From contig CM039462.1 of assembly GCA_022414725.1 (NCBI GenBank), positions 176,731,810-176,795,809 of the forward strand: a stretch of 64,000 nucleotides of DNA, read 5' to 3'. Position 1 is the first letter of the stretch; each line of letters opens with the position of its first letter. This document shows, in pieces, positions 46,157-56,450 of the stretch. The position numbers were made by a program, and so were the translations under genes. Origin of the DNA: Microglena sp. YARC. Its lineage: Eukaryota > Chlorophyta > Chlorophyceae > Chlamydomonadales > Chlamydomonadaceae. A model generated the notes under the pieces. The model saw only the letters and a program-made list of their open reading frames with translations. It was not told the origin of the DNA and made no database searches.

Positions 46157-46783
46157 CTCCACCTGTTCTAACTGTCAAGAAAATTATACCTTCAAACCTT
46201 TAACAATAAACTTCGAAAAAGAAATCTGAAACTCAAAAACAAGCAGAAAATAAATCTAATAGAGAGAGACATCCTCAAGGGCGACACCGATACTTCCAAT
46301 ATCATTCTAAGATTTAACCAACCTAAATGTTCATCTAAGGAGGGGAAAGAGCGCAGAATAGTACCACACTCCACCTAACTGAAGCAAACTCTATTTACGC
46401 CAATCAGGGCTAAAAGAGGTAAAACAGTTACTCAGACCTTGCAGGCTCCATCCATGGACCGCAGGTGTAACAATCCCAAAACCAGGTGCAATTTCTACCC
46501 AAAAGAGGGGAAATCAAACAAAAATAATAATAATTCCAAACAGATCTACCAGCGAGGTAGTCATGACCAGAGACTCGAGGTAAAATCAACCCCCAAAATC
46601 CAGTGCGACAGGTCTATACAAACTACATACCCATTCACCATCGCTACAGGATTGGAGTCGTACAACACTCGAGGTGAAGCAAGGGGCAGTAGACCTGAAG
46701 CAAATTAATATTCTGAAATCACCGCAGGTGGGCATCGAAACCCGCGACTCCCGCAGAGAGCACAAACCTGAACTGCAGAAAAA
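46157..46783 (-). other. Short copia element, 3' non-coding region
   Basis: 630 bp between the stop of the RT/RNase H frame and the 3' LTR. No frame or motif that I recognise except the polypurine tract at the LTR edge and small CGGGT/ACCCG hairpins near 46735-46760. Confidence 0.7.
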
Positions 46784-48550
46784 TCACTGTAAATCAATAA
46801 ACCTAGGGCGAAGCTTGTACTTGACCAAACCAAGCATACCATTCATACTCCAAAAAACCTCTGCGGGGAGAGGCTTAGTGAAAGTATCAGCCAACTGCAA
46901 GGAGGTATGCACCTTAGTAACACCGATGCGCTGGCTTAGAACCAAATCCTTGATGTAGTGATGCATTATATCTATGTGTTTAGCCTTGCTTTCAAGCTTG
47001 TAGTCCTCTGTCCAGGACAGAGCTACCGTGGCATCACATTTGATAGTAATCAAGTGAACAGGCAATCCCAGGTCTACCCTAAGATGCTTGAGCCACTGAA
47101 CTTCCCTCGCACAACCAGCCAAAGCTTGATACTCAGCTTCCCCAGTACTAACTGCAGGGGTGATTTGTCGCTTGGATACCCAATTGACAATTCCACCAGA
47201 AGCTAGAAAAGCAAGACCAGTTTGAGATCTCCTGTCCTCCGGATCCTCACCAAAAGATGCATCACTGTAAGCAAGGAGCTCAAATTTTGGGTCATGAGTG
47301 TAGGCAATACCAATATAAGTATGCTTGCGAAGGTACACCAGAACCCTCAGAGCTGCATTCCAGTGAGCCTGAGTAGGTGCTGCTGTGAATCTAGAAAGTT
47401 GACTAACAGCAAAAGCAATATCAGGTCTTGTGCACGTGGACAAGTAGATGAGGCTACCAACCAGAGATGCGTACAAAGTGTTGTTAGGTAGAACAGGACT
47501 GCCAATGGCATGAACTGTAACTGACTTAGACACCATGGGCACCTCAGACGTAGCCTTCAACTTCTCTTCCCCTGCATTAAGCTTGAACCGCTCAACCATC
47601 CCATTAATAGCATTATGCTGACTGAGTACAATCTTCACACACCGCCCCTCATCATCAAGGGTAACATTACAGTCCAAAGAGAGGAACTGTTCAGGTACTC
47701 CCATTTCTGTAATAACCCACCCGTTATTACGCAAGATGGTAATAAGTGCATCATAGAGCACGAGCTCATCAACAGCAATCCAAAAGTCGTCGACATATAT
47801 CAGGACCCAGGACCACAGGCCATCAGCATCCAGGCGCACAAAAAGTGCTGGATCAGAGAGCGTCGGTCGGAAACCTGCAAGGCGAAGAACCTGCAGGACA
47901 TTGTCATGCCAAGCTCTAGGGGCCTGCTTCAATCCATACAAGCTCTTCACAATGCGACAAACCAGGGGTTTTCCATTAGGCCCAACCTTGATGAAGCCGT
48001 CAGGCTGCCTCAAGTACAATTTGAGGTTGGGATCTATCACTCCATGAAGGAATGCAGTCTTCACATCAATTTGCCTGGATGAGCAACTGCCTAGTGACTT
48101 AGGTAATGTTGACTCTAGTGATACAGCCAGTGATTCTACTCTAGCGTCTGCTATGAGCATGCCAGCCCCAGGTTGGATTGGGTTAGGTGATGTGGGAGAT
48201 GCGCCGGACGTTCGACGTCCAGAGCTACCTCCTGGGAGAGTGATACAATCACTGCTCTCAAAGGTTACACCTCGGGAGCCTCGTCCACCCCCTCTTCCTT
48301 CTGCTCTTGGAGTTAGATCAAGTGGGAGGATGCGTGGGGAGGTTCCTGAGTTTGGTTTATTAGATGAATCGGTATTGAAGCGATACCCTTCAGTGCCAGA
48401 TGTTACGGTTCCTGATGTTTTAGTTCCTTCCCCTTCTCCTTCTATTGCTGGTGATACTTCTGATGAGGTGGAGCGATCCCCTCCATCCCCGTCTGTTGAT
48501 GGTTCTGCAGAAGAGGTACCAGAACCAGTTGGTGCTGCTTTTATCTCCAT
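46784..48550 (-). CDS. Ty1/copia RT-RNase H polyprotein, internally deleted
   Basis: One open frame of 588 codons starting 55 nt inside the 5' LTR. Residues ~1-150 are an acidic, Ser/Gly/Pro-rich linker that normally lies between integrase and RT. At about residue 168 it enters RT abruptly at QIDVKTAFLHGVI (block A), so fingers residues before it are deleted. Next are KSLYGLKQAPRAWH, the catalytic LIYVDDFWIA (about 47785-47805) and VGSLIYLSTCTRPDIAFAVS. RNase H follows with YSDASFGEDPEDRRSQTG, STGEAEYQAL, IKCDATVALSW and KHIDIMHHYIKD, ending after ADTFTKPLP. The catalytic residues are all present. The frame is undamaged after the deletion, consistent with recent arrival, but without the fingers the RT should not work. 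Confidence 0.92.
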   Translation of the reverse strand: MEIKAAPTGSGTSSAEPSTDGDGGDRSTSSEVSPAIEGEGEGTKTSGTVTSGTEGYRFNTDSSNKPNSGTSPRILPLDLTPRAEGRGGGRGSRGVTFESSDCITLPGGSSGRRTSGASPTSPNPIQPGAGMLIADARVESLAVSLESTLPKSLGSCSSRQIDVKTAFLHGVIDPNLKLYLRQPDGFIKVGPNGKPLVCRIVKSLYGLKQAPRAWHDNVLQVLRLAGFRPTLSDPALFVRLDADGLWSWVLIYVDDFWIAVDELVLYDALITILRNNGWVITEMGVPEQFLSLDCNVTLDDEGRCVKIVLSQHNAINGMVERFKLNAGEEKLKATSEVPMVSKSVTVHAIGSPVLPNNTLYASLVGSLIYLSTCTRPDIAFAVSQLSRFTAAPTQAHWNAALRVLVYLRKHTYIGIAYTHDPKFELLAYSDASFGEDPEDRRSQTGLAFLASGGIVNWVSKRQITPAVSTGEAEYQALAGCAREVQWLKHLRVDLGLPVHLITIKCDATVALSWTEDYKLESKAKHIDIMHHYIKDLVLSQRIGVTKVHTSLQLADTFTKPLPAEVFWSMNGMLGLVKYKLRPRFIDLQ

Positions 48551-48605
48551 CCAGTGTGAGCTTTCTTATGCTCAAGCTTTAGCGCAACTGATGAGACCTA
48601 TAACC

Positions 48606-48802
48606 TGACAGAGTTCAGGGGACGTGAGGAGACCAGGAACGAAGTGTTTAGACAACTGGACAGTTAAAAGAGCCGAGGGACGCCTCTTGAGAGAGGAGTC
48701 CTGACGGCAAACCCCAAAACCCTTAGGTTACGGGAAAGGACAGACGCGATAGGTTGCGTAGCCAATAGGCCAGGTAGAACCAATGAACAGCTAAAGCTGA
48801 CA
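48606..48802 (-). repeat. 5' LTR of the short copia element
   Basis: 197 bp, identical to 45960-46156; followed on + by the ACAGG duplication (48803-48807) and LINE 2 sequence. Confidence 0.95.
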
Positions 48803-48807
48803 ACAGG

Positions 48808-49022
48808 ACGTGAAGTTAAGGACACCATAGCGTAAGCCGGAGCTAGCTATAGTCACCGTAGGGCCATCTCAGTAAAAAGAATTACCACCGATGCCTGACC
48901 GGCAGGCACCGTAGCCACATCATGCCAGTGCAGCTTAATACGGGGTTTTTTCACCCCGGTTGGGAAGCACCGACACAATGCAGCTGGCAAGACAAAATCT
49001 GAGAGGGGGGACGGTCTGTGTG
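48808..49022 (-). other. LINE 2 3' UTR with two hairpins
   Basis: Two strong hairpins: CCCCGGGT-ATCG-ACCCGGGG at 49028-49047, just at the end of the coding frame, and CGGGG-TTTTTTCA-CCCCG near 48942-48959. LINE reverse transcriptases often recognise structured 3' UTRs; that role here is inference. The UTR is cut by the copia element at 48803. Confidence 0.65.
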
Positions 49023-49990
49023 CTAGTCCCCGGGTATCGACCCGGGGTGTGCTTCCATGAAACGTCTGCACTGTAAAATACTCTGAAAGCTAGTGATGGT
49101 GTGGGAGTGGACTGTGTCCGCCAGTTTGAGGGCACATGATCTCTGAAGTCCAAGAGTGCTCATAGAAGTCAAAAAAGAGGTTGGAATAGTACCAGTTGTT
49201 CCAACGGTGATAACTTCATAGTGAACGAGGTATCCAGCCGATCTAAGGCCATTTACTAATTCAACATGCTGGGCGTGTTTAGTGATAAACTTAGTAGCAT
49301 GGTTGGTATCAGAGCAGTATCCAAGCTCAAGAACCCAGAGTTCTTTATCAGACATACAGGTAGGAGAGTCAATGTCAGGTAGGACGGCAAGATCAGGTCT
49401 CATTCTCTTCCAGTCCGCTACAGTAATAGTGGAGGGGCGTAACCAGTCAGGGAGACGTTTGCCCAGGACCCCCCTGGGGAGGTCCTCTTCCTTGCCAGCG
49501 TCCATGATCATTCTGCGGGATCCCAGGGCTCCGGTGCAAATGGCCTTGTGGATGAGTCGCACTGCGGCGTCATGTCTCTTGATATAGAGCCCCTTGAAAG
49601 TCCGGTGTGTGCAGCCCGCCAGGATGTGGCCCGCTCCGTCCTCACAGGTGTGGCAAATGGGGCATAGGGAGTTCGTGGGTGGGTGAGTGCTTGTAATATA
49701 AGGGAGTTTCCAGCGGAATGCAAGTTTACGGTTCCACAGTCTACCCCAGCGGGCTTTAAGGATGTGGAATTTAGTTTTATGTTGGATAAGGGTTGAGGTC
49801 CAAAATTTGTTACTTGCATGAGGAAGTTGGTGGGGAGTGTTATCAGCCCAGGTGGTTGCATAAATCCCTTTAAGAGGGTGTTGGCCAAGGTGGCAGCTAG
49901 TGGGCAGGTTAGAGGTGATACCTTGTGTAAGGTTAGGTGCTAGGATGCGTGGGGGAATATCTCCCATGGGTGTGCGAGGAGGTTGAACTG
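49023..49990 (-). pseudogene. LINE 2: CCHC zinc motif and RLE-like C-terminal domain
   Basis: The C-terminal half of a long open frame (49023-50237). After ASNKFWTS and WGRLWNRKLAFRW comes CPICHTCEDGAGHILAGC (C-x2-C-x8-H-x4-C, near 49612-49668), then YIKRHDAAVRLI with the RHD step of R2-type endonucleases, then MRPDLAVLPD (near 49374-49403) and the Glu of LELGYCSDTNH about 22 residues later, KFITKHAQHVEL and VGTTGTIP. This is the same module as in LINE 1, here with a clean frame to the stop. In R2-type elements it nicks the target. The longer PD-to-Glu spacing is unusual, so a second, non-catalytic role is possible. Confidence 0.75.
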
Positions 49991-50490
49991 TGGGCCAGTA
50001 GACATTGTGGCGGGGGATTTCCCCAGTGTTGTCAGTAAAATTGGTGGAGGCAGGGTGCTCAGCTGCCTTGCGTGCCAGAATGTCTGCCCTGTCATTTCCA
50101 AGGATACCTGTGTGGGAACGGACTTTACAAAGAGTGGTGTGTGAGCCATGCAGGATGCGTTGAATGAGGTGTTTTTGAATTGATTGCAGAAGTTCAGTAT
50201 GAATGGAACGGGTTGTTGTGGTAGGGTCATGAATCATTTTTTTAATAAGTTGAAGAGAGCAGAGGCTGTCTGTATGGAGTGTAAGGGATTTGTCGTAGTC
50301 AATGTTGAGAAGGGCTTGGTGGATGGCTACCAGTTCTGCCCTGTTGTTAGTTTTGGTGGCCCCTATTCCCCCAGGGTTGATGGTGTAGCTTTGTCCTGCG
50401 GCCGGGACATATACTGCAGCACCTATTTTTACTAGGGTGCCCTGGTTTACCTTTTATTAGGCTACCATCTGTGTAGACCTGGAGGCCTGA
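49991..50490 (-). pseudogene. LINE 2: RNase H domain
   Basis: LQVYTDGS (about 50466-50490), then after a shift NNRAELVAIHQALL (about 50305-50350), LHTDSLCSLQLI, and VRSHTGILGNDRADILARKA (about 50070-50130): the complete D-E-D-(H)-D set. The first motif is in another frame from the rest. Confidence 0.85.
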
Positions 50491-50501
50491 GGAGGGGGTA
50501 G

Positions 50502-52566
50502 CTAGGTGAAGACAAGGGTGAGTAGTGGTAAGAAGAGAGGGAGGAGGGTGTTGGTGGAGTGGAGTTTGCCAAGGATTTTTGGCAAGAGATTTGAGTTTCC
50601 GGGGGTAAGTAATGACAATGTCAGAGAAGGTAAGAGTGGGAGGTGGAGTGATAGTAGAGGGCTCCCAGGATGAGGAGAGGCTTTGCATGTAGTATGTCCA
50701 TTGGTCAATGAAATCTGGGAGTTTAGGAAAATAGGTATCTTGGCTGTGGGGGTTGCATATAAGGATGAGGTGTAGTTTGTGGGTGGAGGGTGGAGGGTGA
50801 GATTTGCTGCCAAGCCAAATTTCAGAGGTAGTATAAAATTCAGACTGCGGTCTGGAGTCAATATAGTGAATCCAGGAGTGGTGGAGGAGGGTTTTGTAAG
50901 GGCAGCAAGGTCGTCAGGGAGGAGCATCAGGGTGCAGGTAGGGCTGAGAGTATTTTCAGCATGGTCAGCACTGGCTAGGGCCCACCTTAGAGCTTGGTGT
51001 GCTTGTGTCGTGGAGTTAGGAATGTCCACCAGTGAGCCCCCAGTCCAGATGGTAAGAAAGGGGTCTTGGTTGGAGCCAAAGAGCTGATCAGCAGGGCTGG
51101 TAGAAGAGAAGCTGGTGAGGCTTTGGTCGTAGCTAAGGGGGTTAGAAGTACGATGGTGAGTAGTGCCCAGAGCAGCTGCTGCTTGGTAGAGAAAAGGAGA
51201 AAGAGTGTTGGTAGCAGCAGGAGCAGCTCTGTATCTGGTGAAGAGGGCAGCTAAGTCAGTGTGGTATGTTCCTCCTTGGGTCAGTTGGTTCCATTTGGTA
51301 GGGTGGTGATTTTTGAAGTGGTCATAGTTTTGTTTGAGAGAGGTTAGTCTGTCGTTGGGAATATGCCCAAGACAGTGACCAGTGGGGTTATAAAGATATG
51401 AAACGTTGGTGTGTGTGTGTGGATTGGTCATCCAGAGTGGTGAGGATGCCTGTTTGTATAATGTAGGCTGAGGGTGGTTGAATGTCCCAGTCTGGGTGCC
51501 TGTCGTGTGTGTCAATTTTCAGAAGTTTGTGAACAAGGTTGTGGTTGTCAGCATTAAATCCTGGGGAGGTGGCCCATTGGCCTTGTTGTTGAAGGTTAGT
51601 AAGGTGGGTGTCCTTCCTAGGGTTGAGGTGTGTGGTTAATGGGGGAGTAGTTTTTAAAGTGTGGGTTAATTGGTCGTATGCTGGTTGTCCCAAAAGTTCA
51701 ACAAGGTGAGACGCATGGTGAGATTGGGGTTTCCAATGTATGGTGGAGGTAGTGGAGGTAAGAGATGTGCTGTGGTGGATGCTGTATCCCATGTGTGTGT
51801 AGGAGTTGATATGTTCGTTGTGCATGATGGTTGGGGCCCATTGAACGTGGACAACAGTGGAAGTGACTAGTTTGTCGTCGTTGTAGGAGCGCTTGCCCCG
51901 CCAGCTCGCGATGTGCAGGGCTTTGTATTGGGATCCGTAGGTAAGGTGGAGCAGGCGCGCCGGTGGTGCAGGTGCGCTGCTGTCGGGGGATGTCATGGCC
52001 TCGCGGATCCTGTCAGGGTGTGAGGTGGGAGTTATTCTATATGCACGGTAAAATTTAGAGGTGGAGGAGTGACGGATCCAGGATTTGCACAAGTAGTGGC
52101 GTGCTGCCCAGGTGGCATCACTGCTGGGGCAGCCCCATGCTTGGTGCGCGTGACTGCCTTCGGTCTGCGTGGGCCACGCCCACCATTGGTTTCCTTCCAG
52201 GTCCCCAATGGAATCCGCCTCGTAGTCTGCGTCAGTAACAGTGGCGTGAGGTTGGTAACGCTGGGTGGGTGGGGTGGAGGGTTCAATAGAAGCAGGAGAT
52301 TTAACGTTATCGGTTGTGTTCTGCGCAATTGCGTAACCGGGCGCAAGTTGTCGGTGTGAGAGGGGAAGTGGGTCAGAGTGTATTGGGGAGGCGACAGTTT
52401 GGAGGGAGGAGAGGTGAGCGGTGAGGCGGTTCAGGCACCGTTTGTGGTGTTTAGTAACTTTGTGTAAGGTGATAAGAGAGAGATCTGTAGTGCTGACAAG
52501 GTGAGTTCCCATGGGGGTGACCAGGTCATGGTATGAATAGATGGCCAGGTCATGGAATGGAGTCAT
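50502..52566 (-). pseudogene. LINE 2: conserved middle region between RT and RNase H
   Basis: Two long frames (51388-52566 and 50502-51515) that continue each other across a shift near 51400-51500. Shared with LINE 1: PPARLLHLTYGSQ, DTHLTNLQQQGQW, RHPDWDIQPP, YNPTGHCLGHIP, QLFGSNQ, AHQALRWALASADHA and CTLMLLP. Pro/Ser/Thr/His-rich between the islands. I recognise no family. Confidence 0.7.
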
Positions 52567-52657
52567 GAGTGATACAGGGATTGCCTGTGGAGGGAGAGGA
52601 AGAGAGTGTATGTTAAGTTTGTCAAGAAGTTCTGTGTCATTCCAAGAAATAGTTATG

Positions 52658-54805
52658 TCAGATTTTTTTAATAATTTCCAGCTGGCGGGCTAGGGACATA
52701 TACTTAAGTTGCTTGCGGGATAGAGAGAGAGGATCTAGAGTGGTCATGGTGGAAGTTGATTTATTAAGGAGAGCTCTAGTGAGGATTCCCAGGTGACCTT
52801 GGTCGTTCATGGACTGGGTGAGGGCTGTTGCAGTAATCTGGGTGTATTCAGTGAGTAGGGAGGGCACCCCTAGTCCTGCCTCTGTTTTAGGGAGGTGGAG
52901 TGCTCTTGTCGGAAAAGATCTGGGAAGGGAGCAACAGAGTTTAACTGTTTTTAATACTGCTCTGTCAATGACGTGAATGTCGGTTAGTGAGAAGGGAGCT
53001 ACTATCATGGGGTATTTAATAGCTGCTCTGACACATTGTGAAATTATTCGTAAGCATTGGGTGGGGGTTGCCCTGTTTTTAGCTTTGGTGAGGATACTCA
53101 GCCCTTTATTGTGAATGGTTTCAATAGTAGAGTGGAGTTGAGTTTTCCAATTTAAGGTAAGTGAGATGTGAACCCCCAAGTATTTGTAGGCTTGGTCAGG
53201 CGGCTGGTAGGTAGCATAGGAGTTTCCTAGTGGAATTTTATCTAGCCTTTGTTTGAGAGTGTTGTTGTGAGTAGGTTGAGAGGGGTGTGATTTGTGGAGT
53301 ATGCCACAAATCACACCCCTCACATTTTTTGCTAAGGAACGAAGAGTCGGGGGTTCGACTCCCCCTGCCGTCGCTCTTGACGTTGCAGGTCGTCGTCAAC
53401 CGCGATGGTAGCTTGTCCAGTTGAGGTAGGAGACCGCTCCCCACCCGCGTACGACGGGCTCCCTTAACACCACGCCCCACCAGGCGTTATCATTACTTTT
53501 GTTTGGAGTATGCCACTGACCACACATTTGGTGGCGTTAAGAGGAATGCCCGACCAGATGCTAAAAGTTTGAACTTTACCACATTGGATGCGAAGGTCCT
53601 CTGAGCTGCCGGTTAGGACAGCAGTGTCGTCAGCATACCCCAAGCTGCTGGTGTGGTGTTCATCTGCTGTTTTGGAGGGTAGGGATGCTGCTCTGTATCC
53701 TCGTCCCCCAGAACGGAGCCATCTGTGTAGGGGTTCTAGAAAGATAATGAAGAGTAGGGGGGAGAGAGTATCCCCCTGGATGGTGCCCCTAGTGATGGGG
53801 ATGGGGGAGCCAGGTGTATTGTTAAGGAGAATATGTGTAGTAGAGTTTGTGTAGATTCCTTTAATAGTGTCTATAGTGTCGTGGGTGTAACCCAAGCTGT
53901 GCATGATGCAGAGAAGTTTTTGGTGATCAATCATGTTAAAAGCAGAGCTAAAGTCGAAGTAGGCAGCATTGAGGTCCTGGTGGAAGAGGGCAGCGTCCTC
54001 AATGTTGTGGAGTAGGTTCAAGAGTTGTCTATAGGTACTTTTGTCTTTTCTGAAACCTTCTTGGCAGGCGCTAAGAATGTGGTTGGTTTCAGAGTAGGTA
54101 TTAATAGTGTTAGTAACAAGGGAGGTCCAGAGTTTGGCTACAGCATTGTTAAGGCCTATTGGCCTGTAGTTTTGAGGTAAGCAAGGATCTGATTTTTTTG
54201 TAGAGCATGACTGTGTGTGAGGTTTTCCAGCAGTCTGGTGTTTCTCCCAGGATCTATACTAGCTGCATGAGTTTGTGTATGATGAGGTGCATTTCCTGTG
54301 GGAGGCACATAAGTAATTCATTAGGTATGCCGTCTGGGCCAGTGGCTTTGTTGGTAGAGAGTTTCCTAATACAGTCAGCATAGGTGGTTGAGGAGGAGAG
54401 AAAGGTGTAGGGAGAGGCAGTGTTTTGTATGGAGTTGGCTGGAGTTTCCAAGTGGTATTTTGTCTGTGTGTATTTCCCATGGAGGGGGGTGGCGTGTCGT
54501 GTATAGTCATCTGAGATGGGTGGAGTGGGAGGTGACATGAGTTTTCCCATACGTTTAGTCATAACTTCCAGGAGACCCTGGGTGCTAGTGCTGAGTGTGT
54601 GTGTGGATGCGTCCAGTAGAGCAGTGGGTGTGTGTGTGTGATTTTCAGGAGAGAAAATATACCTGTGAGTTTGTCGTGCTTGTGTACTGAGGCGGCGTCG
54701 GAATTTCTTAATGGAGGCGGTTGCTCTCTCCTCTTTGAGTGCAACCTGCATGTGACGTAATTCTGTAATACTTTGTTTAATATCAGCAGTTAAGGAGAGA
54801 GACAA
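52658..54805 (-). pseudogene. LINE 2: reverse transcriptase, split by the 197-bp insert
   Basis: Three frames in order: 54254-54805 (spacer, then ATGPDGIPNELLMCLP), 53464-54021 (AAYFDFSSAFNMIDH block A, GTIQGDTLSPLLF block B, LGYADDTAVL with YADD at 53626-53637, IWSGIPLNATKCVVSGIL) and 52658-53323 (thumb, YKYLGVHISLTLNW). Between the first two, frames are shifted, but LYKK-type block 1/2 sequence is visible near 54150-54230. The insert at 53307-53503 separates SGIL from HKSHPSQ exactly at its target-site duplication. Catalytic aspartates are present. Confidence 0.85.
53307..53503 (+). mobile_element. SINE-like insert with tRNA-type B box and a LINE 1-type 3' tail
   Basis: 197 bp flanked by the 12-bp duplication TGGAGTATGCCA (53295-53306 and 53504-53515). 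Near its 5' side is CGGGGG TTCGACT CCCCC (around 53348-53364), a perfect T-arm hairpin holding GGTTCGACTCC, the pol III B-box consensus (53352-53362). No clear A box, so the tRNA head is truncated or absent. Its last ~55 bases (CGTACGACGGGCTCCC to CCAGGCGTTATC) match the 3' end of LINE 1. A SINE that borrows a LINE tail to be copied by that LINE's RT is a known strategy; this reading is inference from the shared tail. Confidence 0.75.
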
Positions 54806-56073
54806 TAGTCAGAGAGGAGTAAATTTTGAAAGTGCTGTTGTATTTTAATTTTAGTGGTAGGTGAGTATGTGCCTGCCGTGTGAGGTGTGCTTCTAAGTTC
54901 CATGTATTGTTGTTGGTCAAGGTGGTTGGAAGCTGTTCGGAGTGCTTTAATGTGTTTAATATGGTAGTTAAGTCTTCTGTAGGTTTTGGCAGTTTGTCTT
55001 GGCAGGAAGGTGCCTGGTGTACTAGGCTTGGTAGGGCAGGTGTCAGTCATGATGGAGAGAGCTTGGTGAAGAGTGACCATGAGATGATTTGTCATGCTGT
55101 TAAGGTCTTCTGGTATGGTGGCTTTGAGTTCTTGTCTAATAGATTGAATGTGTGCAGATGTTTTATCTTCTCCCAGTAAAGTTTGTGCTATAGTCCAGGC
55201 TTTATCTATGTTAATGTGGCTGTGCTGGAATTGATGGAGAAATTGATTAGAGATGGCTTCTTTAGCTTTGGCCATGTCTTGTTGCTTGAGAGGAAGCTGC
55301 AGTTGAGGTGTTGGATTGTGAGGTGGTATGTCAAGGTTAGGAGGGGGAAAGAGAGAGGAGGTAATGTGTTGTTCCAGGGTCAAGTGGTCCAGTGTGTCTC
55401 CCATTTGGTGTGCAGTTTCTGTCACCGTGGTTGCAGTTGGGGGGTTGATGAGAATGATGTCATCTATCCTGCTACTGTAGGAAGTGTTGTCTGAGTAAGT
55501 GTGGGGACGTGGTGACGGTTGAATGTGAATTGGATATTTATTAAGGTGTTGATAGTGGGGCTGGTCCTCCAGGTGCTTGATTGTGTTGCTTCTATTAGTA
55601 AGGTAGTAGGCTGCATTCCAGTCTCCCCCTGCAATATAGTGATGAGAGGGGTTTTGGGATATAATGTAGTGAATGTGTTCATAAATTCGGGCTCTTTTGG
55701 CAGGGTCATTGCAGGGCATGTAGACGCCTAAAATGTGGGTAGTGTTGTTAATAGTTTGATGAGTGAGATGACCAGCTATGTCAGTGGGGACTTCATGTTT
55801 AATTGGATGTGTAGTAAGAGTCTTTTTTATAAGTGTGATAACTCCAGCTGAGCGGGTTACAATGTTGTCTGCATTGGTAGCTTGCTTAATGGTTTTGCTG
55901 CTGTAATGAAAGTGGTAGTCAGATAGGTCTTGTTTGATCATATTAATTATACCTGTGTTGTTAGAGGTGAGTTTTGTTTCGGTGAGAATAGCAATGTCTG
56001 GCTCATTAGTTCGAATATGGTCGTAGAGTGTTTCCCAGGATGAGAAGATGCCTCTGCAGTTGGACGTGATCAT
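54790..56073 (-). pseudogene. LINE 2: APE-type endonuclease
   Basis: A 427-codon frame. APE/exonuclease-phosphatase motifs in order: ITSNCRGIFS (start), ILTETKL (catalytic Glu), GVYMPCND, AGGDWNAAY (Asp-Asn), SRIDDIILI (Asp) and TLDHLTL (final Asp-His). This enzyme nicks target DNA for target-primed reverse transcription. The frame then enters the spacer before RT (LNYHIKHIKALR) and is lost to a shift at ~54800. The domain looks complete. The Met at 56073 directly precedes ITSNCRG, but it may be internal to a longer polyprotein. Confidence 0.88.
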
Positions 56074-56124
56074 GTTAGTGAGATAGAGTGCAGTTTGCTG
56101 CTGTTGAACAGGATATGAGGTAGT

Positions 56125-56450
56125 GTGGGTTATTTTAATTCTTTTCGTTGGAAGGGTTTTTGTGGTGAGTCTGGGGGGAGTAGGTTTCTTGGTAGGAGGT
56201 TCTGCTCCAAAGATCCTGCTCTAGCGCATCTTGTTGCTGTCGGGTATGGCAGGTCTAGTAGGGATAGGAAGGTTAGTCTTGGGAGGTTGAGTTGTATCCC
56301 TGGGTGTTTTTTGGTGGTCGGTGATTTATGTGTAGAGTTTGAGTGGAGGGAAGTGGGGTTGCAACGGGTAGAGGTTCTTTTAGGTTTCTTAGATTTGGGA
56401 GGCTCCTCATCATCAGAGACAAGGTCTACAGTTTCTGTAGGAGCTGGGGC
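56125..56450 (-). pseudogene. LINE 2: acidic SIM-like motif and basic nuclear signal
   Basis: On the minus strand at about 56378-56436 the frame reads TVDLVSDDEEPPKSKKPKR. VDLV followed by SDDEE is the pattern of SUMO-interaction motifs (hydrophobic core plus acidic run), and KSKKPKR is a classical basic nuclear-localisation pattern. It lies between the protease-like region and the APE. Short motifs are weak evidence on their own. Confidence 0.5.

Larger units (their letters stand above)
45960..48802 (-). mobile_element. Short Ty1/copia element inside the LINE 2 3' UTR
   Basis: 2843 bp with identical 197-bp LTRs (45960-46156 and 48606-48802; canonical TG and CA ends) and a 5-bp duplication ACAGG on both sides. 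Primer site GGTTATAGGTCTC directly after the 5' LTR (minus strand, 48605 downward), polypurine ACAGGTGGAG before the 3' LTR. Gag, protease, integrase and the first ~100 residues of RT are gone. Identical LTRs make this one of the youngest insertions in the window, and its partner genes must have come from elsewhere. Confidence 0.93.

Noticed and set aside
53279..53320. 18-bp inverted repeat as a transcription terminator
   Set aside because: One arm is RT coding sequence of LINE 2 and the other belongs to the insert; it is an insertion junction, and no T-run follows in the relevant direction for a bacterial-type terminator.
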